Source of the DNA: Ahaetulla prasina
Taxonomy: Eukaryota > Chordata > Lepidosauria > Squamata > Colubridae
Direction: 5' to 3'
DNA length: 64,000 nucleotides
Assembly (NCBI RefSeq): GCF_028640845.1
Contig: NC_080546.1
Span: 21,793,020-21,857,019 of the forward strand
The position numbers and the translations under genes were made by a program. Within the stretch, counting starts at the first letter, position 1. Each line of letters opens with the position of its first letter. The notes below the pieces were generated by a model. The model was not told the DNA's origin. It did not search any database and was given only the letters and a program-made list of their open reading frames with translations. Positions 33,484-48,104 of this stretch are shown piece by piece.

Positions 33484-33962
33484 GTATGTCTGGAAAAGAA
33501 AATCATATTTTCTTCCTTGACTGTTTCTTTACAACACAATTTGACATGAACAATCATTTTAATGTGCTCTAATTTCTTGGGTTTGTATGAAGATTTAGAG
33601 AACAATTTGGTTTTAATAGTATTTTTGACATGGCTTTGTCGGTCAAAATGAAAACGTACAAAAACTGAGTTTGTATGTATGAGATAAATGAGAAGTGGGG
33701 TCTTAAGCACTAAGATTTTTAGAACATGGGGTGAAGTAATAATTCCAAAAGTATTTGATATTAAGGCATAGATTGAAATGTCTAAAATGTTCAGATTTAT
33801 CTCTTAAACATGACTAGACATCAAATTGTAATTTTCTTTCAGTTAACGATGAATTTTATAAGTTTTATTATTTTTCCGGGTTGCACCATTATTTAAATAA
33901 ACATTGTGGAATTGTTTTGTGAATTAGGCTCATGGAAATAACAGTACACAGTGGGTTGTACT

Positions 33963-34260
33963 CAGAAAATTTACTTACCTTCCTTACTGGTTCGGAAGTG
34001 CTCACGCCTCACGTGCGTGCTTGCTTCACTCACATGTGCGTGTCACATATGTGCGCGCACCCTCTGCACATGCACAAAACATTTCTGTGCATGTGCAGAG
34101 GATACAAAACACATTACTTCCTGGTTAAAACCAGGAAGTACTGACAGCTGGGTGGTTGGGCAGAGCCTCGCACTGCGATTGCTACCGGTTCTCCAAACCA
34201 GCAGCCAAGATCGCTACCGGATTGGGCGATTTGGTCCAAACCGGGAGCATTTCACCCCTG
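33963..34260. mobile_element. hAT-type MITE with perfect 8 bp target duplication
   Basis: Ends CATTTCACCCCTG and is flanked by GTTGTACT on both sides. The left end is CAGAAAATTTACTTACC, which matches the family poorly, so the left terminal repeat may have been rearranged. The interior has many CACATGTGCG-like inverted motifs. Confidence 0.7.
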
Positions 34261-34631
34261 GTTGTACTCAAAGGCAACTTTCATAAAATTAATTTTTCTT
34301 TATGTTTATTTGCTGACATACCTAGAGGCATATATCCCATTATATATGGAATGATGGTTTGAGACTTACTTAAGTGCTTGTATGACACATATCTGAGCAT
34401 CCTGGTTGAACTTTGCTTCTTTTCTTGGGTATATACTACTGCCCCTCATGTTCTTGGGAAACGTATTTTGGATTTAAGAAGGTGCTGGTAGGTGTGCCAT
34501 ATTTGCCCATAGGTAATTCAGATCACACTTTTTCCTATTGAATTTGGATCATTGTACATTCTTAATGCTTAAGTCTTTGTGATTTCTGTTTTTTTCTTTC
34601 TTTCTAAGTAATAATATCTTAGAAAAAGAGG

Positions 34632-34757
34632 CCTGCCTTCCTTCCTTCCTTCCTTCCTTCCTTCCTTCCTTCCTTCCTTCCTTCCTTCCCTCCCTCCCTC
34701 CCTCCCTCCCTCCCTCCCTCCCTCCCCCTCTCCTTCCTTCCTTCCTTCCTTCCTATG
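34632..34757. repeat. (CTTC)n/(CCCT)n pyrimidine tract
   Basis: About 125 bp of pure pyrimidine: CTTC repeats, then CCCT repeats, then CTTC again. Confidence 0.97.
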
Positions 34758-35841
34758 GTTTACAATAACTCATAGAGCAAGTACATCTATCCAAGAAGCA
34801 AAACCCTTATGAAGTTGTATATATCTACCATTAGCACGTATGTGTATAATTAGCATCATTCCCAAATTATCTTGAATAGGGCAGTGACAAATAAAATAGC
34901 ATAAACCCTCTTGGATATTATCAAGAAGGTTATGTTTTCTGAACAGACTTTTTCAACCTGGGGACCCTCAGGACATGTGGACCTCAGTTCCCCAGGTAGT
35001 ACAACCACTGCTGATAATTTGGGAAGCTAAATTGCTCACATCTGGAAGGTACACAAATTAGGCAAAGCTGCTGGTCTGCAGAATGAAAAGGCTGGTTTTT
35101 TTTAAAACCGGTTTTAATATTTAATTATTATGTTCCTCCGGACAACTCTACCACCAACATAGCATGAAAATAAAGCACTTTCATTCATAGGGAAAATAAC
35201 TGACCAAGTTTTCTTTGAAATACACTGTTTTCTTACATCGATTTAATTAGGATGGATTCCCATTTGGCTCTTCCATTCATAAAAGTATTTCCTGCAGCTC
35301 CACTGTGTAATTTTACTAGATTGCATGGCATACCTTGGCACCTTTGAATGGATTTTTCTTTTTTTTTATTCCTGTCACTTTCTTCCTTTTCTACCGAGTC
35401 TCTGAGATATTTTATGTAACATACAAACCTGCTTTTACTTTAATCCCTTTATGTACTCTTGTACATTACTTGTATTTGCAGGTCATGATCACTCGCGAAG
35501 AGATAAGTTGGTTTGAAAAATGTATTAGAAAATAGTGTTGGCCACTAGCCCCATCCATAATTTAATTGCGAACGAGAAGATAGACTGGTATATATTACCA
35601 AAATCTGCCAGTGGTGAAGAGTTTCCCCTCATGGAGGCCTGTTCAGTTAGTCTCTGTGCATCAATTTTGACCCCAGAACTGGGGAAATACTGCGGGAATT
35701 GTATCTTGGGACAGCTGACTAGAAATGAGGGCTTGCTTATTATGCTCAGATCAAATTCAGAAAGCTTGTATTTTACCATTCTCCCAGCTGCATGGCAGCA
35801 TATGTTTTTTCATTGCAAGGATGGTTGTGATTTCACCCAGG
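34758..35841. other. Intron sequence, mostly unrecognised
   Basis: No clear repeat apart from a possible hAT remnant near 34945-35060 (TTTCAACCTGGGGACCCTCA). No exon recognised. Confidence 0.45.
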
Positions 35842-36238
35842 CTGGTAGTTGTTGTTGTTAGCTGCGAAGTCGTGTCCGTCCCATCGCAACCCCATGGACA
35901 ACTTTTCTCCAGGCCTTCCTGTCCTTTACCATCCTCTGGAGTCCAGTTAAGCTTACGCCAACTGGTTCAGTGACTCCATCCAGCCACCTCGTTCTCTGTT
36001 GTCCCCTTCTTCTTTTGCCCTCAATCTTTCCCAGCATTAGGAGCTTCCCCAGTGAGTCTTTCCTTCTCATTAGATGGCCAAAGTATTTCAATTTCATCTT
36101 CAGGATCTGACCTTCTAAGGAGCAGTCAGAGTTGATCTCCTCTAGGACTGACTGGTTTGTTCGCTTTGCAGTCCATGGGACTTGCAGGAGTCTTCTCCAG
36201 ACCATAGTTCAAAGGCCTCAATTCTTTGGCGCTCAGCC
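35842..36238 (-). mobile_element. BovB (RTE-type) LINE 3' fragment
   Basis: Read on the minus strand it encodes KRTNQSVLEEINSDCSLEGQ, then LKYFGHLMRRKDSLGKLLML, then RRRGQQRTRWLDGVTE, the typical C-terminus of BovB. The 3' end carries the GTTGTTGTTGTT tail at the left. The frame is open over 115 codons. BovB is well known for horizontal spread between squamates and mammals. Confidence 0.9.
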
Positions 36239-36249
36239 TTTCCTACGCT

Positions 36250-36325
36250 TTCTTAGACTGCTAGTAGTACTAATACTATTAGTATTAATAATTAGTAGTG
36301 CTAGTAGTACTAGTAGTACTGAGTA
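36250..36325. repeat. TAGTAC-rich imperfect repeat
   Basis: Imperfect TAGTACTAGTAG and TAGTATTAATAATTAG units lie between the BovB and the next LINE. Confidence 0.8.
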
Positions 36326-37420
36326 ATTTTATTTTATTTATTTATTTATTTAATCACATTTTTATACCGCCCTATCTCCCGAGGGACTCAGGGCGGTTTA
36401 CAGCCTGATAAAAACACAAATATAAATACAAGATAAAACACCAATTAAAAAACTTATTGAATAAGGCCGGATTTAAAATTATGATTAAAATAATAAAACC
36501 CCGTTAAAAACTAAATTTAAGATTAAAATTCTAGTCCAGTCCTGCGCAGATAAATAGATGTGTCTTAAGCTCGCGGTGAAAAGTTCGAAGGTCAGGAAGT
36601 TGACGGAGTCCTGGGGGAAGTTCGTTCCAGAGGGTGGGAGCCCCCACAGAGAAGGCCCTTCCCCTGGCTGTCGCCAGTCGGCACTGCCTGGCGGACGGCA
36701 CCCTAAGGAGTCCCTCCCTGTGAGAGCGCACGGGTCGGTGGGAGGCAATCAGTGGCAGCAGACAGTCTCGTAAGTAACCCGGCCCTATGCCATGGAGCGC
36801 TTTGAAGTTACCAAAACCTTGAAGCGCACCCGAAAGGCCACAGGTAGCCAGTGCAGTCTGCGCAGGAGTGGTGTCACATGGGAGCCACGAGGGGCTCCCT
36901 CTATCATCCGCGCAGCCACATTCTGGACTAACTGGAGCCTCCGGGTGCTCTTCAAGGGAAGCCCCATGTAGAGAGCATTGCAGTAATCCAGGCGAGATGT
37001 CACGAGAGCATGAGTGACCGTGCATAGGGCATCCCGGTTCAGGAAGGGCGAACTGGCGAACCAGGCGAACCTGGTAAAAAGCTCTCCTGGAGATGGCCGT
37101 CAAATGGTCTTCAAAAGACAGCCGTCCATCCAGGAGAACGCCCAAGTTGCGCACCCTTTCCATTGGGGCCAATGACTCGCCCCCAACAGTCAGCCGCGGC
37201 TGCAGCTGACTGTACTGGGGTGCCGGCATCCACAGCCACTCTGTCTTGGAGGGATTGAGCTTGAGCCTGTTTGTCCCCATCCAGACCCGTACGGCCTCCA
37301 GACACCGGGATAGCACTTCGATAGCTTCGTTCGTCGTTAATTTTAGCCTCCTTTCCCTCAGATAGGAGGCAGAGTTAATGTTTGTCGTGACAGCCATGTG
37401 CTTGTACAAAGGTAATACAG
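36326..37420 (-). mobile_element. L2-like LINE with reverse transcriptase C-terminus
   Basis: The longest copy of this family here. The minus strand is open for 299 codons (37430 to 36531) and encodes NRLKLNPSKTEWLWM, VRNLGVLLDGRLSFEDHLTA, then GIGPGYLRDCLLPLIASHRP and PTLWNELPPGLRQLPDLRTF. The central part (about 36790-37020) is read out of register compared with another frame (MTSRLDYCNALYMGLPLKST), so at least two frameshifts are present. The 3' end at the left shares its tail with the SINE at 21913. Confidence 0.85.
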
Positions 37421-37666
37421 TTTTGCTCATTGTTAAATGTAATCAGATACTTAAAATGCATGTATATAATGATGATAATAGAAGGGTTCAAAATTCACAG
37501 AGAGACAAACAATGTCACGAGGGCCTTAAAATGCTGAATTATTCATAACATTTAACGATGGCAAAACCGTAGCAAACAATGGTGGAAATAGATTCTTTTG
37601 CTTGCTTTCATGACCTGCCGGTATTGGTAGCATCACCTGCAGTTATTCTTATATATATACCTGCAG

Positions 37667-37814
37667 GTATAAAAGGCCAGAAAGGAGACGGCGACCTCCT
37701 CGTTTCAGTATTGGACTTGAACAAGATGAGAGTTATATTCCATCAGGAGAATCCTTGAAAGACCTGATTGAGCAGTCACAGAGCTCAGGAAGTGGTTCAG
37801 GGCTCCCTCTATTG
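37667..37814 (+). CDS. BMPR1B: BMPR1B juxtamembrane and GS-domain exon
   Basis: A 148 nt exon completes Arg and reads [20 protein letters not shown], then [20 protein letters not shown], then GSGSGLPLL. The SSGSGSG box is the glycine-serine (GS) region that the type II receptor phosphorylates to switch on the kinase; it also binds FKBP12. The four consecutive Arg just inside the membrane, plus an extra Pro, make this segment three residues longer than I know it in mammals and birds (YKRQE-x-RPRYS). The acceptor is ACCTGCAG and the donor TTG|GTAAGA. Confidence 0.96.
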
Positions 37815-38612
37815 GTAAGAAAAGAGTACTGAGATCTTAATTATAATGTCAATTTATAATATGAGAATTGTCATCATTTGCACAATTTGTTTGTGTTGTA
37901 TGTCAACTAAAGAAAATAACAGCATTAGTATTTCATGAAAAATATAGGACAAAATTTGTAGGCTGCAGGTGAACAGCTAAGAAGTATTTATAGGTTCTCA
38001 GTTCTTGCTTTTGTTTTATTGTTTTGATAGGATTTTGTCCATTTTTAAAACTACAGAAACTTCATTTTAATTTTGTATTTTTAAACTTCATTTTCATTTC
38101 AAAACAAGTTGAAATAATTTGAATCTTATAAGTGAGATTTGTCCTCATTTTCCAACTGAATATTCACAACTGAATGAATTGAATACTCAGGGTGAACTTG
38201 ATATAAAAACTTTGGAGATGCATCTTTAAGTAGACAATTTTAAACTAGGAATTCTGGGAGTTGAAGTCCACACATCTTAAAGTTGATAAAGTTGAGAAAT
38301 ATTCAGTTAAGGAATTGACTAAGACCAGGGAAATCCAATTGCATATCTCTACTTAATCATAGAAGCTCACTAGATATCTGAGCATCATTTGTTAGTGAAC
38401 ACAACTCAAAGTATATTTTGTCCCGATTTTGACCTACTCAAGATATTTGTTGGCCACAGAATTCTGGATTAGATAGGGCAGACCTGCAAGATCAGATCAA
38501 ACACATAATACTATCAACTCAAGAAGAAATACCAATTCTTGAAAATGGTTCCAACCTTTGAAAAATTACAAAAATTGTGTCTAGTCGGAAGTAAGTATAA
38601 TTCCAACATCTT
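37815..38612. other. Intron sequence with a palindromic MITE remnant
   Basis: Mostly unrecognised. A fragment near 38250-38300 (GGAATTCTGGGAGTTGAAGT) matches the hAT-type MITE at 7311. Confidence 0.5.
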
Positions 38613-39075
38613 AACATAACATCAGAGTTGGAAGGGACCTTGGAGGCCTTCTTGTCCAACCCCCTGCCCAGGCAGGAAACCCTACACCATCTCAGTCAGA
38701 TGGTTATCCAACATTTTCTTAAAAATTTCCAGTGTTGGAGTATTCACAACTTCTGAAGGCAAGTCATTCCACTTATTAATTGTTCTAACTGTCAGGAAAT
38801 TTCTCCTTAGTTCTAAGTTGCTTCTTTCTTTGATCAGTTTCCACCCATTGCTTCTTGTTCTATCCTCAGGTGCTTTGGAGAACAGCCCGACTCCCTCTTC
38901 TTTGTGGCAGCCCCTGAGATATTGGAACACAGCTATCATGTCTCCCCTAGTCCTTCTTTTTGTTAAACTAGACAGACCCAGTTCCTGCAACCGTTCTTCA
39001 TATGTTTTATCCTCCAGTCCCCTAATCATCTTTGTTGCTCTTCTCTGCACTCTTTCTAGAGTCTCAACATCTTTT
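38613..39075 (-). mobile_element. CR1 LINE abutting a BMPR1B splice acceptor
   Basis: The minus strand encodes the CR1 C-terminus (QRRATKMIRGLEDKTYEERL to WNDLPSEVVNTPTLEIFKKM). Similarity to the CR1 at 32388 stops after CAACATCTTTT at 39075. Only 19 nt (39076-39094) separate the LINE from the exon at 39095, so the region where the branch point normally lies is LINE-derived. Confidence 0.9.
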
Positions 39076-39091
39076 GTCTTATGTCTCTTAA

Positions 39092-39738
<647 letters not shown>

Positions 39739-40084
39739 TAGGGGTGTCAAACTCAAGTTGAGTTTAGTGCTTAGATCTGGCCCGTGGGGCCGCCCTGGAA
39801 ATAGCAAAGCACAGTGCCTCTGCCAGCAAAAATGGAGCTCAGGAGGGTCGCGTGCTGCTTTCCCGAGTTCCGTTTTCACTGGCAGAAGGTTGCAGGAAGC
39901 CGTTGCAGCTGAAGACGGATCTCGGGAGCCCGTGTTTGCTGGCAGAGCACTCGGGTCCCACCTGCGCCCCTGACATGAGTGATGTTGAGCTGGCTACACC
40001 TACCCTTGTCACGCCTACCCCGGCTCCCTGAGATCAAACACAACCCTGATGTGGCCCTCAATGAAATCGAGTTTGACACCCTTG
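39739..40084. mobile_element. hAT-type MITE
   Basis: Begins TAGGGGTGTCAAACTCAAG and ends GAGTTTGACACCCTTG, the same family as 6853 and 48522 with a mutated first base. The 8 bp flanks match poorly. Confidence 0.75.
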
Positions 40085-41185
40085 GCCTAGACCATCACTT
40101 CCAGTGTGAAGCTAGATCACTACATCTACATTGAAAGTTTTTGTGGAACATTTTAAATGTGTTTCAATGATTTGTTACCACTATTCTGAGGTGAACATGT
40201 TGGTTGTTATTTCTTCAAAAAGAGGTACAAACAGAACAGATGAGAGAGGGGGAGGGAGGGAGGGAGAGAGATATCGCTGATTGTTTATTTCCTTTGCTTT
40301 AACAAACCCTCTAACCTGTCATTTTATTATTTTAGAAAAAGCCACATGACATACTGCTGCAGTACTACAGCAGAGCGAGTACACACTAGGTTTTTTTTTT
40401 TGTGGGGGTTTTGAAGATTAGGTGCTAGAACAGGTACTTTAATTTGTTTTCCCATAACAGACAAACCTGGTCACTGCTGTGAACCATATGCATGAAATAC
40501 TTGGCATTTATTCCATGCAAGTAATTTTCATATTGCAGCTTAATTCATTTTCAAGTCACAAGTGAAATAACTGGAAAGGTACCAGTGAATTTGTATTTCT
40601 TGTGTTATCAGTTATAGCCACAACACTATAAATTATACTCAGCTGAGAGACAAGAAAGGGAAATAATAAATTTCTCAAATCATTTTTAAAATTTAGATTT
40701 TCTTCTTTTAATCTATATTTATCTGTTCTGAGCCAAATTTTAGGTTTGGATAATAAACCTTAAAAACCCCAATTTTGTACATGTAAAGTTTTGTATTTAG
40801 AAAGAAATGTACAGTATGGAGCAATCTGAGCTGTTCCTGGAGAAAGCAGGAGACTTTGGTGAAAATGTTGTAATTCAGCATCTTGGCCTTAAAATTCTCT
40901 AATTCAGAAAAGTGCAGTACAAACCGTTCTCATCTGTGACAGTAAACCAATCTTATTTTTGATGACTTCCTTTAGCATAGAGACCAGAAATGGATTCCAG
41001 GTCTTAGTACTTTGGGACCTTTGGAAAATGCAGATAGATTTCTCTAACTCCTAATTTAATCCCAGCATTCAGGGCATTTTTATTTAAATTGAACTTCGAA
41101 GAAAAAATCATTACCAGAAGCACCAATACCGCTAGTAAATATGTTGACAAACATTATCTTCCCTTAAGGTTAAAGAGGTTTGTCA
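40085..41185. other. Intron sequence, nothing recognised
   Basis: A short GGGAGGGAGG-type purine run is at 40245-40270. Otherwise no repeat or exon was recognised. Confidence 0.5.
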
Positions 41186-41597
41186 GATGTTACATCTTTT
41201 ATGTCCTGCTCTACGGACAGCCACTTGAAGAGACTAGAAGCACTTGAAAAGAAGCATTTATAGATGGCTGTTATGTAGAATCTGGGTTGACAAAATCAGA
41301 AATGAAGAGGTGATAAGCTGCCTGGGAAAGCCAAGGGAAATCATCAAAACCATTAAAAAGCGAACGTTAGAATATTTTGCACATGTGATGCGACACCCGG
41401 AAAAATACGGCATCCTTCACTTAATCCTCCAGGGAAAGATTGACGGCAAATGAGGTCCAGGCAGAAAAATAACATCATGGCTTCAAAATCTAAGGGACTG
41501 GTTTGGACAAAACTCAGCAGCACTTTTTCCTGTGGCTGCTGATAAAAATAGGATCGCCAACATGATCGCCAACGTCCGATGATGGATATGGCAGAAG
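41186..41597 (+). mobile_element. LINE C-terminal fragment, clade uncertain
   Basis: The + strand encodes SIYRWLLCRIWVDKIRNEEV, then LEYFAHVMRHPEKYGILHLI and LQGKIDGK, interrupted by a stop at 41451. This is the C-terminal pattern of a non-LTR reverse transcriptase, similar in layout to BovB but clearly different. RTE or R4/Dong relationship is possible. Confidence 0.65.
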
Positions 41598-41663
41598 AAG
41601 AAGGAGGAGGAGGAGGAGGAGGAGGAGGAGGAGGAGGAGGAGGAGGAGGAGGAGGTGGAGGTG
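41598..41663. repeat. (GGA)n microsatellite
   Basis: About 20 GGA units, ending in GGTGGAGGTGG, directly after the LINE fragment. Confidence 0.95.
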
Positions 41664-43010
41664 GTTAAAGACCTGTGACCAAAACATTGGACTCTAGTTT
41701 GAATTAAAATACAGAAGAAAATGAAAGCTTGGTTCCATCACCCATATCTTCTGTGACAGTCTTTTCATTTCAAGGGAGAGAAAAGGAAAGCACTACATAA
41801 TATAAAGCCATATAAGAGGCAGGCAGTCTATGGAATGTATGCAGACTGAAATGGACAGAATGACAGAAGGAGATATAATAGACTTTGTTAAAACCTTGGA
41901 AAGGATAGAAATAACACCATGAATAGAGCAATGGGGAAAAATGAGAGGACTCACAAGTAATTAGTTCGCACTTGGGAAGAACTGTCTCTTTCTCCCTGTC
42001 AGTCTGAATTGGTGGGAAGAAGTTAGAAGAGAGAAAATAGAGAAAAGGAAGCAACAACAACAACAAAAAAAGGGACAGAAAAATAATTACTCATTTTTGT
42101 TTCCAGCTGATTGCAGCTCCAAGTTGGTTACCCATTCCACGGGATTGAGCATTGGTTTCAAGCAGGAAGGTAGAACAGAAAGAAAGATAATATATTATCT
42201 TTCTTCCAGATTTTACTAATTTAGATCAAGAACTTGTAACACCTTTAATTGAAAAATGAGTATTTGAGATTTTATCACTGCAGCCAGAATATAAGCTTGC
42301 AACTGAACCTGTTTGTAGCTGAGCTTCCATTTCTACTTTCCCCCCTATAATCTAGCATTCTTGTGAAATTTTAAAGATTTATAGTACAGGAGTATGTTCT
42401 GCTTGTTTTGGTTTGTCACAAAAAGCTGAAATCCTTGAATAGAAAACAAAGAAAATGATAGTTCCAGATTTTCCTCTACAGAAGAAGCTCCCATTGGTTC
42501 AGAAGCAGATCACATGGCAATTAAATAAAAACATTGGTTTTCCTGAATGTGACTGAATTAAAATTATTGTAAATTACATGAATAAAAATCCTGGAATAAA
42601 AAATGTTAAGAAATCAATGGCTAGTGGATAAAAGTCTATCAAAGTATGTGATACTGTGATATTAAGATGAGACTAACATTTTTTTTTTCAGATGTATTGG
42701 ACACCAAAGATAATGTTTTAAAAGTATTGGATGCTAATCTGACTCTAATATAAACCTATCCTACTATTTCTTCATATACTTAAGTATAAACAAGGTGTTA
42801 GAAAATGATTATAATTATAATATATATCCATGTACTTTTGGATTAAATACAAAACATTCAGAATCTTACCACATCCCAATGAACTGTACTGAGCATTGGG
42901 TACTGCATGCAATGCTAAGCATTTATTTTATTTATTAAATTTTTATGGCTATTAAATTTTTATGTGCAGGGGAATCTGGGTTTGCCGTTTCTTAAAAATT
43001 ACTAATGACG
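41664..43010. other. Intron sequence, nothing recognised
   Basis: No repeat or exon recognised over about 1.3 kb. Confidence 0.5.
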
Positions 43011-43020
43011 TTAGAAAAGT

Positions 43021-43823
43021 ATTTAAGGGGACGCAATGGTTCTGCAGTTAAAGATGCTGAGTTTGTCAGCTGGAACGCTGATAGACTGGATTCAAGACCT
43101 GAGCGCTGTACGATGGGCTGAGCTCCCATTATTTGCCCAAGCTCCTGCTCATTTAGCAGTTTGAAAACATACAAATGTGAGTAGATAAATAGGTACCACT
43201 TCAGTGGGAAGGTAACAACATTCCAGGATCCTTTGGCTGACCACATGATCACAAAAGTGTCTTTGGACCAGGGGTGAAATGCTCCCGGTTTGGACCGAAT
43301 CACCCGATCCGGTAGCGATGGCAGCAGGTGGTTCGGAGAACTGGTAGCAAAAATCCCTGCCCCACCCCCAGTGCCCAGCTGAGCTGCGCGATCATCAGAG
43401 GTTGTTTTTTTTTTTAACTTTTAAAAGCATTTTTTCTTCGGCTAAAAAAATGCTTTTAAAAGTTAAAAAAAAGTCTCTGATGATCTCTTGGCTCAGCTGG
43501 GATCATCAGAACCCTTTAAAAGCATTTTCGGCTGAAGAGGTTGTAGAAAAAATGCTTTTAAAAGGCTCCTCTGGTGATCCCAGCTGAGTTGCCTGATTAT
43601 CAGAGGCTTTTAAAAGCATTTTTTACAACGTCTTCGGCCGAGCCACGCCCACCCAGTCACATTACTCCCCCTCCACAAGCCATGCCCACAGAACCGGTAG
43701 AAACAAATTTTACATTTCACCTCTGCTTTGGACCATGATAGCTCCCTCAATTAAGAAATGGAGATGAACACTGCCCCCTAGAGGTGGGCATGATTGGATG
43801 GAGAAAACCTTTACTTTTACCTT
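43021..43823 (+). mobile_element. Sauria SINE close to a BMPR1B acceptor, split by a hAT MITE
   Basis: The SINE starts near GGGGACGCAATGGTTCTGC, has GACTGGATTCAAGACC (B-box position) and GGTACCACTTCAGTGGGAAG, and ends CTTTACTTTTACC. The flanks TTAGAAAAGT at 43011-43020 and 43824-43833 are a perfect 10 bp target duplication. The SINE end is 33 nt from the exon at 43857. A hAT MITE interrupts it. Confidence 0.88.
43269..43725. mobile_element. hAT-type MITE inside the Sauria SINE
   Basis: Begins CAGGGGTGAAATGCTCCCGG and ends TTTTACATTTCACCTCTG. The flanks are CTTTGGAC on both sides, a perfect 8 bp duplication. The interior folds back: TTTTTAACTTTTAAAAGCA and its reverse complement surround TTCTTCGGC. 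Confidence 0.9.
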
Positions 43824-43843
43824 TTAGAAAAGTCTTGTCTTAA

Positions 43844-44176
<333 letters not shown>

Positions 44177-44340
44177 TAATGAAGCTGAGTCTGTTAAACA
44201 TTTTAAAAGAGGAAAAAAAGAGGAGAAACTTATACAAATCCTTTAAATGAACATTGGATGGGAATGCTATTCGTCCTCTCTAGAAGCCAATCTGTTGTGG
44301 TAGGAGTGAACAATTTCGAGGAGTTGAATACCACAGCTAA

Positions 44341-44856
44341 TGTTGTGGCCTGTCAGCTGCCGGCCCCTCCAGCAGCCGAATCAGATGAGGTGGCTTGGGT
44401 CCAGCAACTTGAGAGCTCCAAGGGGAAAGAGGGAATGGAGCTTCAGAGATAGAGACAGAGGTGTTGCCTGGGCTGTCCATCAGCCCTAAAATGGAGAGTC
44501 AACAGTCCCCAGGTCTGGAAGTGGCTGATGAGGAAGAGGAGGAACAGCTGGGTCCAGTGCCTGATGTGCAGAAGGCAGAGGAGAGGAGAGCAGTGGAAAT
44601 CTATGGGCCAGTCCTTGGCCCATAGATTCTATGGACGAGTCACCGCTGCTAGCGAAGCCCCACCCTTGCTCTGGGGATAAAAAGCAGGGGGTGGAGATGA
44701 CTAGATGTGGCAGACAATTATTTATATCCCTGCTGGACAGACTTGTTACCCTGCTGTGAGAGGAAGACTTTTTGCCGGGGCTGCTGGCGCTCCTAATAAA
44801 AGAAACATTTATTTAACTTCAGAGGGTTTGTCATGTTTGGGAGCCAGGTCAGAACA
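44341..44856 (+). mobile_element. Solo LTR with 5 bp target duplication
   Basis: A 516 bp segment begins TGTTGTGGCCTGTCAGCTGC and ends GGTCAGAACA, with GCTAA directly on both sides. TG...CA ends and a 5 bp duplication are diagnostic of an LTR left by recombination. A TATA-like GGGGATAAAAAG lies near 44673 and an AATAAA signal near 44794, which fixes the + orientation. No internal retroelement sequence remains. A 13 bp perfect hairpin is at 44596-44626. The sequence does not resemble the LTR at 62624. Confidence 0.85.
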
Positions 44857-45056
44857 GCTAAGTTTGCTACCATTTCAGAATGTCACTGGAAGCTCTTCCA
44901 TGATGATATTACCCACTAGAAAGAGTAGAGTAGGAGGGTGTGTGAATTTTGTGGTGTCATGAGAATAAACCAGTTTCAACTAATAGGTTTTCAAATGAAA
45001 GATTGTCCTTTTCAGTAGTTTGAATTATACTGCCATGGCACAGGTGCCTATGAGGT

Positions 45057-45560
45057 AAGACCACACCTAGAATACTGTATCCAGTTTTGGTCATGACGTT
45101 ACAAAAATGATATTCAGACTTTGGAAAAAGTGCAGAGAAGAGCAACTAAGATGATGAAGGGCCTGGAGGCTAAAACGTATGAAGAATGGTTGCAAGAATT
45201 GGGTTTGGCTAGTGTAGAGAAAAAAAGGACTAGGGGTGACATGATAGCAGTATTCCAGTATTTGAGGGGCTGCCACAAAGATGAGGGGTCAACTTATTTT
45301 CCAAAGCACAAGAAGGCAAGATAAGGAACAATGGATGGAAACTAGTCAAGGAGAGAAGCAACCTGGAACTAAGGAGAAACTTTCTACAGTGAAGACAATT
45401 AACCAGTGGAATGGCTTGCCTTCAGAAGTTGTAGGTGCTTCATCACTGGAGGTTTTAAGAAGAGACTGGACAATCACTTGTCTGAAATGGTATAGGGCCT
45501 CCTGCTTGAGTAGGGGCTGGACTAGAAGGCCTCCAAGATCCCTTCTAGCTCGATTCTGAT
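45057..45560 (+). mobile_element. CR1 LINE, 5'-truncated
   Basis: Encodes [20 protein letters not shown], then [20 protein letters not shown]. Frameshifts follow near 45320 and 45390 before WNGLPSEVVGASSLEVLRR. The 3' end GGCCTCCAAGATCCCTTCTA is at 45521-45540. Confidence 0.88.
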
Positions 45561-47284
<1,724 letters not shown>

Positions 47285-47286
47285 GT

Positions 47287-48100
47287 TAAATTTTTAAGGT
47301 GCCATAAAATTTATTTTTGCTGCAACCTGTTAACCCAAGCTATTCTCCAGAAAATGTTTGTGTATGTTTTTTTTTAACAAGAGAGAAAAAGAATTATAAT
47401 AGCTTTTTAAAAAATAATTGGTGGCACTAAACTAAGTCCCTTTCTACTCTTGAGACTTATTATTCCTTTTTCTGGAAGGTCTTACTTAGCCCGTAAAGAT
47501 TTATTCTCTATTTTAATAGACTCTTTTAAAGATGCAATATTTCATAATTGTAGTGGGAATTTGGAGTTCATTTATGGGAACTCTTGTGGTTATAAAAATT
47601 ACTGCTAAAGCAAGAGCACAGCTGTTGTTTGAGCAAAAATACAATGAGGTTGATTTTGCTGAGGTACCATGATTAACAAGGAGATTAGTTAGATTTAAGA
47701 GCAGAAATATAGAAAATGCAGGTGTTACTTAGCTTAGAAGGCCTGCAAGTGTGTAGGAAGGAACAGGTTATCCTGATAGAAAATTAATTCTGGATTCAGG
47801 AAGATTTGGAATGCTAAGCTTTTTTAAAAAAAAATTATTGTATTGTATTCTTTGTCTTTTGACTGTTTAAGGTTTAAATATTTGTAAAGTGAAATTGGTA
47901 TATTGTAGTATCCTTTTTAAAGGGGCATAGTGTGGAGATCTAATAATCTGAAGTCATGTAAAAAAGGAAGTTGGACATTTTGGTAGTACTTTTTATTACT
48001 AAAAAATCAGAGGGCAGCTTAGTCTTGGAAAAGACCAGGTTCTAATTTTCTTTCTAAAGTTTTCGTCGTGAGACTTATAAACCCATTATTGGAAAAGGGC
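47287..48100. other. Intron sequence, nothing recognised
   Basis: No repeat or exon recognised. Confidence 0.5.
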
Positions 48101-48104
48101 CTTC

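Noticed and set aside
36531..37430. 299-codon frame as a host gene
   Set aside because: It encodes the C-terminal part of an L2-like LINE and has family members at 3416, 49478 and 51070.
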